NCBI GenBank assembly: GCA_029747015.1
Contig: JAKOGI010000056.1
Location: 542,501-606,500, forward strand
Length of the DNA stretch: 64,000 bases
DNA from: Carnegiea gigantea
Taxonomy: Eukaryota; Streptophyta; Magnoliopsida; Caryophyllales; Cactaceae
Reading direction: 5' to 3'
The translations under genes were made by a program, and so were the position numbers. Position 1 is the stretch's first letter, and each line of letters begins with the position of its first letter. Below, in pieces: positions 48,452 to 59,218 of the stretch. The notes beneath the pieces are model-generated. The model had not been told where the DNA came from. It worked only from the letters and a program-made list of their open reading frames with translations, and ran no database searches.

Positions 48452-49639
48452 GCCCCTGCGTGGAGAAATCAAGTGTTCCCATGTTTTAATCTCTGTTTAT
48501 TGGTTTCGATGTGCCTGTCTGCAATGAATCATGAATCATTATTGCAGTGGGACTTCGAGCTATATTTTCAGCAAGCTTAAAGGTAAAAGAATTTTCAGTG
48601 ACGCGGTAATGGAGGCAAAAGAAGCAGGTTACACTGAGCCTGATCCAAGCGATGATCTCTCTCTGGAACAGACGTTGCTAGAAAGGTAAAAAGCTCAATT
48701 CAGATCCACTTGAATTCACTTGTTGCTTTTGTGTTCTTCCTCATCCAGATAAAGAGTTACATTCTTTGGAATGCGTTGCATGGTCTCACAGTCTTATGCC
48801 TGTGTCCGTCATGCTTCCCAATGCTAACGTAATCATCTTCTGTTTTTTATGACTCGCTAACTAACTTAGCATTACTAGCTAAGAACAGGAAACTGAAGCA
48901 GGATGCAGATAGGGCATGACATCCATGGATTAAGACTCAGAGCAATGTCGGCGCCAACCACTGTTCAGATGAACTGCATGTGTAGTTTCTTTTGGGAATT
49001 GAAGTCAATCTGATATTGTCTACTTATACGTTTGATGATTATTTACCTTTACACTGAACGTTGTGACATCCTAGATGGCTGTTTGATTAGTTTTGGACGA
49101 ATTATTTACAATAGGACACTGCGTTCCTTCATTATGTTGATGTTAAAGCTTGAACTTTCAGATATTCCACCTGAAAGCCTTGTGCCCAAGCCACTGAGGG
49201 TGAGTATCTTTGCTGAGAATTCACCAGTGGTAATCTAGCAGCTAGTTTTATCAATAGATTTAGAGGTATATGATATGGACAGTTTTGTTGTTGCCCTCAG
49301 CGCATGGCCAGAGCAAAAGTTTGTCATGTTTTGATGGTTTTAATTAATAGCAAGCTCATTATTTACTCAAACAAGAAGATGGGAGGGGGAATACGGCTCG
49401 TGTAGAAAATTGGAACTAGAGAAAGTGAGACAGCGGACATCTCCCTTAAATATGATTTCTTTTTGTCTGGTTTTCTGGAAGATAAAATGGATGTAAACTC
49501 TGCTTCCATTAAAACAGTAGGGGCATGATGAGGTTATATCCATACATCTAATCTAATATCTAATATGATGTATGATATATAACAAATTGAGTATATAGGT
49601 TGTTTAGGTGCCATTTGTTTCTTTTTGATTCGGGAAAAT

Positions 49640-50110
49640 GCTCGATTTCTCCAAATCTGTCAGTAGCAGAAATCCAAGCCTAGAAGAAGGGGCTCTGATC
49701 TTTAGTGGGCTGCCCAAGAAAAAAGTTCGGTCTAAGCCCACCAAAGATAAGGTGCATATTAAATTATCAATTTATCCTGAACTGCGGCCCCTATGAATAC
49801 CCATCTACCACATCCAATTAAGATAAGCGATAGGACACAAAAATTGATATTCTGACACACCAGTAGTAGAGGATTCCCTTCTCGGAAAGAGGTCACTTTT
49901 CCCGAGAAAGATTCAAACTTTATTTTTTGTTTGACCGGATACTTTTTCTCCTGAAATTCTTGCTGACTTAAGCGTTGAAAGGCGGAGGGGATTCCTTGGA
50001 TCCAGCATCCGGGATAGCCTTTCTTGAATAATCGAAGGAGGAGGAGTGGGACCTTGGCCTAGAGTGTCCACCATCACATAAGCCCGTTCTTTTCCACATC
50101 ATCTCCGAAG
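49640..50110. other. Possible organelle-derived (mitochondrial-like) insert
   Basis: The stretch has balanced composition and phrasing unlike the AT-rich flanks, notably GGGATTCCTTGGATCCAGCA, TCTTGAATAATCGAAGGAGG and TTTTCCCGAGAAAGATTCAA. The style resembles plant mitochondrial intergenic DNA. No organelle gene was recognised, so this rests on impression only. Confidence 0.3.
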
Positions 50111-50679
50111 AAAACTCTGTCTAGTAACACTTTTTTAAACATATAGTAAGAAACTAATATGAATATCTTGTGTATTTTACTAGTTGTAATTTAAAATAAA
50201 TCTTTATTTCAATGTTTAACGGTAGTTCTATTCTTTATGTTGAGGGATGAAAACTCGGTGTCTCTTAAATTAATTCGTGTTGATATAAATTAGTAAAAGA
50301 GACTGTACATTTTCAAAATGTCATCAATACTTAGCTAATTATAAGGATAAATTAAGTATTAAATAGATTATAAAAAGAGATATTTGAAATTAACCATGCG
50401 AAGCATGGTACAACAACTATAAGATAAATAGCTGAAGACATTTTGTGAATGCCATGTGAGATAAAAAATGAGGAGAAATGAAGAAGAAATCAAGCTGATT
50501 AAAACAATACAAAAAACAAAAATGTACCTATACCTACTGTCTTTGTTTGATTCATTTAATTGCTTTTAAAAGGTGTTTTTTCCCCCAATCAAAAGTATAA
50601 GTGGCATTATATTAAACTTGAATCAAGAAACTTATACATGTTATTTGATGTAGGTTGCCAAATAGAAACCCCAGATCCT

Positions 50680-50965
50680 AAACCCTAGAGACCCTAAACC
50701 CTAAACCTTAGGCCCTACCCCGTAACCCTTGGAACCCTAACTCTAAACCTGAAACCGTAAGCCCTAGAAACCCTAAATCCTAAACCCTACCCGTTAACCC
50801 TAGAAACCCGAAACCCTAGAAAACTTAGAACCCATAACCGTAGAAATCTGAAACCCTAACCCGGGGAAGCCCCTAAACCCTATCCCCCTAATTGTAGAAA
50901 TCTTAATTCCAAGAAACCCTAAACCCTAAGCCACTAACACTTGATTCCTTAAACCCTAACTTAGG
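50680..50965. repeat. Interstitial degenerate telomeric repeat (CCCTAAA)n
   Basis: Some 30 exact or near copies of CCCTAAA or AACCCTA are packed into about 290 bases, mixed with variants such as CCCTAGAAA and CCGTAA. CCCTAAA is the plant telomere repeat. The array has diverged, so it is an old interstitial telomere-like tract rather than a chromosome end. Confidence 0.9.
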
Positions 50966-52029
50966 CCGTGTCATGTAGTGATTTTTTTACCATTTGAATT
51001 TTATTCTAAAGTTACACACAAATCTGATCTCAACCCATAATGAACACTGCCTCAGCCCCATAAGTTTTGTTGTGCCTAGATAATATAAGTTTTTAAGGAA
51101 ACATCATTGTGTTTTCTATCGTCTTTAGAGAAGGAAGAATAGATTTCTTTGTAGCAATAATAGTAAAAGAAAAGACTTTATTTTAGTACTTCTATAAAGA
51201 TAAAGAGAACAAAAATTATGAGACAAAAGGAGTACTTTACATAATTATTGCAGTTAATGGAAAATGAACTAATGTTGCCCTTGCAAAGTATTTATAGTTA
51301 TTATCAAAATTGAACCTTTCCCCTCGATTGCTTTTATATTCTTTTTATCGAGTATGTGTGAGAACTACCACATTTGTTAAGCAATTAAGCCATTTCTTTT
51401 TTACAAAAGTGGAGATATCATGCACTGCATCGTCTGAATGTCAAGCCCATCTTTGTCAATGTGGTGCGCTCAGTTCCACATGTTTGGGCTCAAAGCATCG
51501 AGAATACTTTCGGCCCAATAGCCTATCATTAAATCATTGTGAGACCCATCTGCCTCCAATTAATCACAACCAATTTTTCTTTTTTCTTTTTTTTTGCTTG
51601 TTTCTTCTCATGTGCCCCCAAACAATTTTTCTAGTTCATAGCAACGACATGATTCTTTTACTCTTTGATTTTTCCTGTCCATTAACAATCCAAGGCCATG
51701 ACCAATTGACCATGATTCTAGGCAAGAAGTTCACCTCCTGGCTCCTGCGTGTTATTCGGTTAATTTGGAAGGCTTGTTTTAAACATTGTGATGAAATGTC
51801 AACAAGAATGTTCAGCCCAATTGCTTTTTTCTTTTTAAAAAAAAAAAGGGAAGAAAACTTAACCTATTTTAATTTTCGGAATTGTTGGAAAATGGTAGAA
51901 GCTGGGAAATAATAAGAAAATGATTTTCTTTTTTGTTTGGAGGGGGAGTGGCAGAGAGGGTGGAGGTATCTCAGAAATTGTTAATAGCAGATGGGTCAAA
52001 GTGTGTTGGGTTTTGATGAAAAACTAAAA
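50966..52029. other. Intergenic DNA between telomeric tract and tRNA gene
   Basis: A 200-codon open frame (51310-51912) exists, but it is dominated by F, L and K runs from poly-T and poly-A DNA and has no domain. It is judged spurious. Nothing else is seen. Confidence 0.5.
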
Positions 52030-52116
52030 TGGGGTGAGAGAGGCTCGAACTCTCGACCTCAGGATAACTCAATGAAGCTATGAGACCTACGCGCTAGCCA
52101 ACTGCGCCACCACCCC
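52030..52116 (-). tRNA. Elongator tRNA-Met (CAT) with intron
   Basis: On the minus strand the gene starts GGGGTGGTGGCGCAGTTGGC and ends with the T-arm GAGAGTTCGAGCCTCTC, then TCACCCC plus discriminator A. The acceptor stem pairs over seven positions (one G-T). The D-arm GCGC/GCGC and T-loop TTCGAGC are intact. The anticodon CAT is followed after two purines by an intron of about 13 bases before TCCTGAGG, as in other plant elongator tRNA-Met genes. A TTTT stop for RNA polymerase III lies just downstream. It looks functional. Confidence 0.93.
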
Positions 52117-52189
52117 TGTGCTGTTTTCAAGCCAAAACTTCTTTAATAGCTGTTATTGCTTGGTCTTTTTTCCAAAAAAAAAAAGAAAT

Positions 52190-52441
52190 TAACAGAAGAG
52201 CAGTGCACAGTTGAAGCATGTAAAATTTTGGAGCAAATGTATTGCACCCTCAGAATCATTCATGTGATGCAGTATGATATTCTCATTGTTATACGGAATT
52301 TATTCAACCTGACGGATCGTGGAACGAAGATGTGTCATTCTTCATTTGAAGATAATGGAGATGATGAGCGTTTACAATCTTCTATCAAAGGATTTGCAGC
52401 CATAGACGTAGGCAATCTTGCATTTGTGAATGTTGAAGGGT
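52190..52441 (+). pseudogene. AK-HSDH fragment, copy 2, first exon
   Basis: Corresponds to the ACT-region exon that opens copy 1. FGANVLHP is readable in one frame at about 52222, then after a frameshift VMQYDILIVIRNLFNL and IKGFAAIDVGNLAFVNVEG, followed by a splice donor at 52440. It keeps sequence upstream of what copy 1 retains. The next exon is 7.4 kb away because a copia element entered the intron. Confidence 0.85.
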
Positions 52442-52691
52442 AAGATCATTTAAGTTGGTACGGCCAATCAGTGGCGGATCTAGATGTTTAGAATAGGGGT
52501 GTCCATCTATTTAACGTCTTCCCTTATGTACAATACCAAGAAAAAAAAAAGAAATCATATGGTATATATTATGGTAGCTTATTTTATATAAGTAATAATA
52601 ATATACCCCATTTTTTACTCAAAAAAAACTATGATATCTTTACTATTACATTTGTTCATTGTGGTTTATCGTACTTTAAATTTGATATATG
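52442..52691. other. Intron sequence of AK-HSDH copy 2 before the copia insertion
   Basis: Starts like the matching intron of copy 1 (GTAAGAT, then GGTACGGCCAA), then becomes AT-rich. Near 52480-52510 it contains AGGGGTGTCCAT, which recurs at 59722 and 59789-59800 on the far side of the element, so a decayed repeat was probably present in this intron before the copia insertion. Confidence 0.45.
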
Positions 52692-52696
52692 AATTG

Positions 52697-52987
52697 TGTT
52701 AATTTTGAGGTCCTCCATGAGAGATAAGCTTGACGAGAGAGAGAGAAGGAGAAGTATGAGAGAGAAACATTGATCTTTAGCAAGAAAAATGAGAATTACA
52801 ATCTGTTCATAATAGCATCCTTTACATGCTTTTATATGCAGTTAGTTACAACCTCCTCTGGTGGAAGAATAACAAACTGAATGAACAGAATGATGGAATG
52901 GAATACAATGCTCTACCAAGATCTTTATTGTGCCACATCAGCACCTAATCCAGCTCAGCTAAGCATAGCACAGTAATATCTCCAACA
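52697..52987 (-). repeat. 3' LTR of the second copia element
   Basis: 291 bases starting TGTTAATTTTGAGG and ending ATCTCCAACA. Confidence 0.95.
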
Positions 52988-52999
52988 CTCCCCCTCAAA
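52988..52999 (-). promoter_or_regulatory. Polypurine tract of the second copia element
   Basis: The minus strand reads TTTGAGGGGGAG directly before the 3' LTR, the expected plus-strand primer of reverse transcription. Confidence 0.85.
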
Positions 53000-55994
53000 C
53001 TGGTAGTTGTGCAGCACTAACAACTCCCAGTTTGCCAAGTAAATGAACATACTGAGAAGCGGAGATCACTTTTGTAAACAAATCTGCCAGCTGATTTTTA
53101 GAGCTAATATAGCACGGGTGAACATGGTCTGCCTTGAACTTGTCTCGAACATAATGACAGTCCACTTCAATATGTTTTGTGCGTTCATGAAAAACTGGAT
53201 TGCGCACAATATGCAGGGCTGCTTGGTTGTCACAAAACAGTTGCACAGGTAAGATTGGTTGAACAGCTAAGTCTTTAAGCAAAGCAATCAACCAAGTAAG
53301 TTCACAGCAAGTCTTAGCCATGACTCTATATTCCCCTTCAGCAGTGGAACATGCTACAACTCCTTGTTTCTTGGATTTCCAAGAAATCAAAGAATGGCCT
53401 AATAAAATGGCATAGCCAGTAATAGACTTCCTGGAATTGGGAAAGCTGCCCCAATCTGAATCACAGTAGGCTTTCAACTGAAAATTCGAATTAGCAGCAA
53501 GGAGAATGCCATGTTCAGCTGTAGCCTGTAAGTATCTCAGGACATGAAAGGCCTCTTGCATATGAGCATTAGTAGGACAGGTCATGAATTGGCTGAGAAA
53601 TTGCACAGCAAAGCTGATATCAGGCCTAGTTATGGACAAGTATATCAGCTTGCCCACAAGCCTTCTGTATCTGTTTGGATCTTTGAGAGGCTCCCCTGAA
53701 TCCATATATAGTTTGAGATTTGGTGTCAAAGGAACCTTAAGAGATCTACAGTTGTGCATCTTTGTTTCTTTGAGTAGATCCTGTGTGTATTTTCTTTGAC
53801 ATAAGAAAATACCTTTAGAAGTTCTACTGACTTCCAATCCCAAAAAATAGCTCAAGTGACCAAGATCTTTCATGTGGAATTGGGCACTCAAATAGGATTC
53901 TAATGCTGATATCACTTTGTCATCACTCCCAGTGATAACCATATCATCAACATACACCAGTACAACAGTGTATGATGTAGAAGTGTGCTTGGTAAATAAA
54001 GTGTAATCAGCTTTGGATTGATGAAATCCAAACTGAACAAGTGCAGTGGACAGTTTTTCAAACCACTGTCTCGGTACTTGCTTAAGCCCATAAAGTGACT
54101 TCAAGAGTTTACAGACCGTCCTCCCCTTGGTTGAGGAAGTTTGAGTAGTCTGTATGTCTCTTCCAAAACCAACATAGCCTGGAGGTAGTGTCATGTAGAC
54201 TTCCTCTTTGAAGTCAACATGGAAAAAAGCATTTGAGACATCCATCTGGTATAGATGCCAATCATTAATGGAAGCAACAACTAGCAATGTTCTCACAGTA
54301 GTAATTTTGGCTACTCATGCAAATGTTTTCCAATAATCAACACCAAACTGTTGTCTGTAACCCAATGCTACTAATTTGGCTTTGAACTTGTCCAAGCTTA
54401 AATCTGACTTGAACTTTGTCCTATACACCCATTTGCAACCTATTGCTTTCTTTCCTGGTGGAAGTGTGGTCAATTTCCATGTACCATTGGCTTCTAAGGC
54501 TCTCAACTCAGAGTTCATTGCTGTACACCATTTTGGTTCAAGCACAGCATCAGAAAAATAAGTTGGATCATGATATTTTTCAAGTGAGACAAGCAGAGCT
54601 TGGTAACAGGGGCTGACTGCAATGGTTGTGACACAGCTAGGAATAGATGAATTCATATCATCTGCTGTGGACAAGAGCTCATATTTTGTTGCTTGAGCTA
54701 TAAAATCGTTCATCCAAGTTGGATTTTTTCTCATCCTACAACTTTTCCTAACAGGCTGAATTGTTGAAGTTGGAGATGTTGTTTCTGAGGGAGTGTTGGC
54801 ATTTTCAGCCTCCTGTGTAGATGGAACAAGGGAACTGGAGGTAGGATCCCCTTGAGAGTGACTGTCTTCAAGTGTAGCAGTAGCATTTTCTCCATCCTGG
54901 CTACTCATTTGTAGCAAAATGTCATCTAAGCACACTTCACCTTTGGTCTTTGAGACTATATTGGGAATAAGTTTTGTGTACTTGCTGTAACTTTCCTTGT
55001 GATAAGGAAAGATGTGTTCATAGAAATGAACATCTCTTGGGACAAAACTTTGTCTATTCAGTAAGTTTAGCAACTTGTAGCCTTTTTGATTGCTAGCATA
55101 TCCAATGAATAAACATGGTACTCCTCTTGGCTCCAGTTTGTCATGAGATCTACTTGGATTGCTGGCCATTGCTAGGCAACCAAAGACTCTTATGTGTTCA
55201 TATAAGGGACTCTCTTTGAACAACATCTCATACGGTGTTTTGTTCCCAAGTATTTTAGATGGTAATCTATTAATCAAATGCACAGCAGCCAAGACACAGT
55301 CTCCCCAGTAACATAGGGGTAGAGCAGCTTGAAACCTCAAAGCCCTGAAAATTTCAAGAATGTGTTTATGTTTTCTCTTAACCCTTCCATTTTGTTGAGG
55401 CCAATCAACACATGAGGTTTGGTGTATTATTCCATGCTTGGCAAAAAATTCATTGCAAGGTGCTGACCCAAATTCCAAGGCATTATCGGACCTTAGAACT
55501 TTAATCTGCTTCCCAAACTGATTTTGTGTATAGGCACAGAATTTTTGAAGCATGGTAAATGCTTGTGACTTGAACTGCAGTAGATATACCCAAGTAGCCC
55601 TTGAGTGGTCATCCACTATTATTAGAAAGTATCTAAACTTTTCTTGAGTTGGTACTTTGTATGCCCCCCATATGTCAATATGAACCAGATCAAATGGTTC
55701 AACAGCATGATGATCACTGATATCGTAAGGTAATTTAGTAAATTGGGCCATTGGGCAGGTCAGACACACTTCCTGATTGTCAAGAGGTTTAGGAACAACA
55801 CCTACATATCTCAGTTTTGATAGAGGGGCATGGCCTAGCCTTTTGTGCCATAGGAAAAAGTCTTGCAGTTTATGTGCAGCATTAGCAACCATAAATTGTG
55901 TTAAATCAGCACTCAAATTCTCCAACACCATTTTGCAAGTATTTAATAACTGATGAGGTAGCTTTGGCAATGGTGAGTTCACTAGATGGTAGAG

Positions 55995-57404
55995 TGTTAA
56001 ACGGTAAATTTACCCATTTTACGTGCTTCTTCACCCACCTTTTACTCGTATAATAACTTAATTCTTTAGGATTTTACCTTGTTTTATTTGTGTCTTGTAG
56101 GAAATAACTCCAAATCAAACAAACGCTGCGGAAAGGGACGAAGATGGGACAAAACGATGAAAATCAGCGAAAACAGGCGAGAAGCAGCAGCGAAGGATGG
56201 TGCACGGCCGACCCGCAGGTCGGCACGGCCGTGCACCGGTGGCCGAAGCCGCGCACGGCCAGACGCACGGCCGTGCGTTCTGACCATGCGTGGTGCACGG
56301 CTGGCCGTGCGTCCAGGCACGGTCGTGCGTCGGGCCTGGGTTTCGCGATTTAAGCCCATTTCGGGCGTTTGTTTGGGGAGGGGGTTCGTTTTGTCGTTTG
56401 GGGCTTTTGCTCTGGCGATTTTCTAGGTTAGTTTAGGGTAGATTTTAGTTAATAAGGGAGATTAGTTTAGGATTGAAGATTGTAACATTGGATTCAACCT
56501 TTGGATTTCAAGTTCCTTCATCAATTCAAGACTAAGTTTTCTCCCCCTTTCTCTATTTATTTCATTGTTGTTCTTGTTTGTGTTTTGTTGTTTTAATTCT
56601 TGTATTTACTTTGTTTAGTTTGTATGTTTAGTTTTCGTTGTTAATTTATGTTATTTACTTGTTTAGATTCGCTTTAATTCATTTCCTTTGCTTTGTTCTT
56701 CATGTTCTTGTTCTTGTTGGTTAGTTTAGGTTTTGATGCGTTCTTGATGTTTTGTTGGTAGATTGTGTTGGCTTGGGTTGTGATTAGCCTCTTGATGGCT
56801 AATTAATCTTGTATTTGGCCTAACCATACTCAATCCATGCTTAGAACCTAGAGTTTTCCTTCACGCCCGCCAAGTGTTCGATGAAATGCCTGAGAGGGTT
56901 TTCATCCATATTTTTGGGCGATTGACTTATGCTGAGAGGTGAGGTCAATTTGCTAGTGTGGGAGAGAGAATGGTTGAGTTCGGGACATGAGAATAGTATC
57001 CGAATCGAGCTAGGTTCGGGGTTGCTAGTTTTGTGGTCTAGTTGGGCTAACCCCATGAGAATAGGCGGTTAGACTAACTAGACTAGCTCATGACCCTTGA
57101 GAGAGGGCTTGAGTGGTCTTTGATGGTGCAACCGACCATCTCTTGTTCGTAGCGTGGTTTGGGTAGGTTAGGACTCATCTTGGTTAGTTAGTTTATCCAT
57201 TGGTAAAATCACAACTCCAAGTCGTTTGTTTCTGTGTTTATAACGTAGTTTAGTCCTTCACCCTTCGATCCTGCCCAGCTCGAGACGCTTTAGCTAGCCC
57301 TGGTGTTTGGAAACACAATTTCCTGCGGACGACACCCCAAGTACTCAATGATACACCTTGCACTTGGGGTTTATAAATATTAAAACTCTGTTTTTCTGCT
57401 AACA
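55995..57404. mobile_element. Solo LTR, probably gypsy-type, nested in the copia pol gene
   Basis: A 1410-base segment begins TGTTAAACGGTAAATTTACC and ends TTTTTCTGCTAACA, with a perfect 5-base duplication TAGAG on both sides (55990-55994 and 57405-57409). Taking one TAGAG and the segment out leaves the host pol frame continuous, which proves it is an insertion. It is non-coding, too long for the local copia LTRs, and has phrases such as TTTCCTGCGGACGACACCCC seen in large gypsy LTRs. Superfamily assignment is inferred; orientation is undetermined. Confidence 0.88.
56205..56335. repeat. GC-rich palindromic cluster (GCACGGCCGTGC type) in the nested LTR
   Basis: Several GCACGGCCGTGC-type inverted repeats lie within 130 bases, including GTGCACGGCCGACC against GGTCGGCACGGCCGTGCAC. 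Local GC content is far above the rest of the element. Confidence 0.8.
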
Positions 57405-58910
57405 TAGAGACCTTCTCTGTGCTCACCAATTCCTTTTATTTTTCTTGTTGTGTAATCCTGGAACAAGCTTATTTCCTCATGAAATATTGCTATATAGTTA
57501 TTGTCTTTGCACAGCTTGCTAACAGACAATAAATTGTATTGAAAGGTTGGTACCACAAGTGTTTCCTTCAAAATCAATCCATTATTCAGATGCACATTTC
57601 CAATGCGTGTGATTTTTGCTTGAGTTCCATTTGGCAGCTTAATGCAGCTTAATGCAGGCTCTGGTATTGCTGTTTTTACTATGATGTAGATGCTCAGGTA
57701 ATGAAGTCATATGATCTGTAGCTCCAGTATCAATAATCCAATCTATGACCTCTTTTTTAGCATTAAAACAAACAGCAATACCTGTAAAATTGTAATCTAG
57801 CTCTTCATCGGTATCTTCTGAGTGACTGACTGAACTTGAGTTGCTTGTAGTTGGTAGCAATTTGAGCAATTGTTCAATTTGCTGGACTGTTAATCCTAGT
57901 CCTGATTTCTCAGTTGTTTCAACCTGATTTGCAGCTTTGAAGTATGTCTTGTCTCCAAAATTGGAATGTTGTTGTCCTTGCTTATTTGCTCCTCCTTTTC
58001 TTTGCACATTGTTTTTTCCTCTTGGATACCAGCTAGGATAGCCTATGACTTTCCAGCATTTCTCTTTGGAGTGTCCTTTTACTCCACAAACAGTGCACTT
58101 TAATTCAGTATTTCTGCTCAGTAGTGCTGATGATTCAACTTGTAGCTGAGTGTCTTCCAGCACTTGCCTTTGCAGTTCTTCCTGCTGAATTATTGAGCAC
58201 ACAGTCTCAACCAAAGGCAATGGATTCATCAATAGGATTTGAATCCTTTGTGATGAATAGGTTTCATCTAAACCATTTAGAAACTGAAAAAGTCTCTGTT
58301 CTTCATTTTGTTTTGACAATGCTTTTAGGAAACTGGTGGATTCATCAGTAACCACTGCAAATCGAGGCAACTCATTCATTGCACTCAATTCTTCCTAGAT
58401 TCCTTTCATTCGAGTGTAATACTCATTGATAGGAAAGTTGCTTTGCTTCAAGTTGTACACATCCTTATTTAGCTTGTATTTTCTAGCTCCATTGCTAACT
58501 GCAAACCTTTTCTCGAGTTGATTCCAAATTTCAGCAGCAGATTCAATGTATAAGATGGAATCAGCAATTGAATCAGATACTGTGTTCATAATCCAGGAGA
58601 TCACTAAGTTGTTGCAAGCATCCCACTGGTCTCCCTTGATTGGATCATCTGTAGATCTGGGAAGGGTTCCATGAACAAATGGTAGTTTTCTCTTCGTGGA
58701 TAGAGCAATCTCCATTGCTCGTTTCCAAGACCTAAAGTTGTTTGCTCCATTCAGCCTGATTTTCAGATCAAGAGATCCAGGTCCATCAGAAGGATGAACA
58801 AACAATGGATTCTGTAACTCAGCGAAGTTGTTGCGACTCCTCTCTAACATTTTGAATTTGATTCAATAACCTGCTTCAGATCTGTTATCAAGCTCAGATC
58901 GTATCATAGA

Positions 58911-58922
58911 GCTCTGATACCA
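58911..58922 (-). promoter_or_regulatory. Primer-binding site (initiator tRNA-Met) of the second copia element
   Basis: The minus strand reads TGGTATCAGAGC directly next to the 5' LTR, a perfect 12-base match to the primer used by copia elements. Confidence 0.93.
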
Positions 58923-59213
58923 TGTTAATTTTGAGGTCCTCCATGAGAGATAAGCTTGACAAGAGAGAGAGACGGAGAAGTATGAGAGAGAAACATTGGT
59001 CTTTAGCAAGAAAAATGAGAATGAGAATCTGTTCATAATAGCATCCTTTACATGCTTTTATATGCAGTTAGTTACAACCTCCTCTGGTGGAAGAATAACA
59101 AACTGAATGAACAGAATGATGGAATGGAATAAAATGCTCTACTAAGATCTTTATTGTGCCACATCAGCACCTAATCCAGCTCAGCTAAGCATAGCACAGT
59201 AATATCTCCAACA
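58923..59213 (-). repeat. 5' LTR of the second copia element
   Basis: 291 bases with the same ends as its partner and about seven substitutions. Confidence 0.95.
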
Positions 59214-59218
59214 AATTG

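Larger units (their letters stand above)
43868..49199 (+). pseudogene. Aspartokinase-homoserine dehydrogenase (AK-HSDH) pseudogene, copy 1
   Basis: Functional AK-HSDH is a plastid enzyme catalysing two steps of aspartate-family amino acid synthesis. Here only exons from the ACT regulatory region to the middle of the dehydrogenase remain, with introns kept. Pieces: about 43868-44069 (IVIRNVFNLTAPGTKICHP), 44150-44240, 44957-45086 (SSEHSVRYAVPEKED), 45226-45323, 45441-45640 (KRDDCIKALRAVHSRFYLSR and AMGIIGP), 45761-45847 (KEKFNIDLRVMGIT), 47218-47451 (KFVQHV, NKKANSGPLDQ), 48209-48358 (YLKLRALQRQSYTHYFYEAT), 48548-48685 and about 49140-49199 (ELSDIPPESLVPKPLR). Lesions include TAA at 44005-44007, TAG at 44238-44240, frameshifts near 44166, 45050 and 45275, and a CT expansion near 48660. 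The kinase catalytic domain and the C-terminus are missing. A solo LTR sits in one intron. Confidence 0.9.
52995..58850 (-). pseudogene. Copia gag-pol of the second element, lightly damaged
   Basis: Gag starts at 58850 (MLERSRNNFAELQNP). The same frame is broken by TAG at 58395-58397 and continues to a zinc knuckle CTVCGVKGHSKEKC with all four ligands and a protease WIIDTGATDHM with its DTG. A 10-base tandem duplication (57634-57653) then shifts the frame. The pre-integrase region is split by the 55995-57404 insertion. Integrase (LWHKRLGHAPLSKLR, WPQQNGRVKRKHKHILE) and the start of reverse transcriptase end at TGA 54315-54317. The rest follows in the same frame, with YVDDMVITGSD and RNase H to 52995. 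Four lesions in all, so it is non-autonomous. Confidence 0.92.
52697..59213 (-). mobile_element. Ty1-copia LTR retrotransposon, fairly young, split by a solo LTR
   Basis: Two 291-base LTRs (52697-52987 and 58923-59213) differ at about seven positions by eye. AATTG duplicates on both sides (52692-52696 and 59214-59218). The tRNA-Met primer site abuts the right LTR and the polypurine tract abuts the left. The coding strand is minus. Gag, protease, integrase, reverse transcriptase and RNase H are all present, with few lesions. A foreign 1410-bp solo LTR lies inside at 55995-57404. The element occupies an intron of the AK-HSDH fragment. Confidence 0.95.

Noticed and set aside
43868..49199. A functional AK-HSDH gene
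   Set aside because: Stops at 44005 and 44238, several frameshifts, and absence of the kinase domain and C-terminal exons rule it out.
51310..51912. Open frame of 200 codons on the plus strand
   Set aside because: It is full of phenylalanine, leucine and lysine runs from poly-T and poly-A tracts, has no domain I recognise, and lies in non-genic DNA.
56079..56426. Arginine-rich open frames in several frames of both strands
   Set aside because: Caused by the GC-rich palindromic cluster of a solo LTR; not coding.
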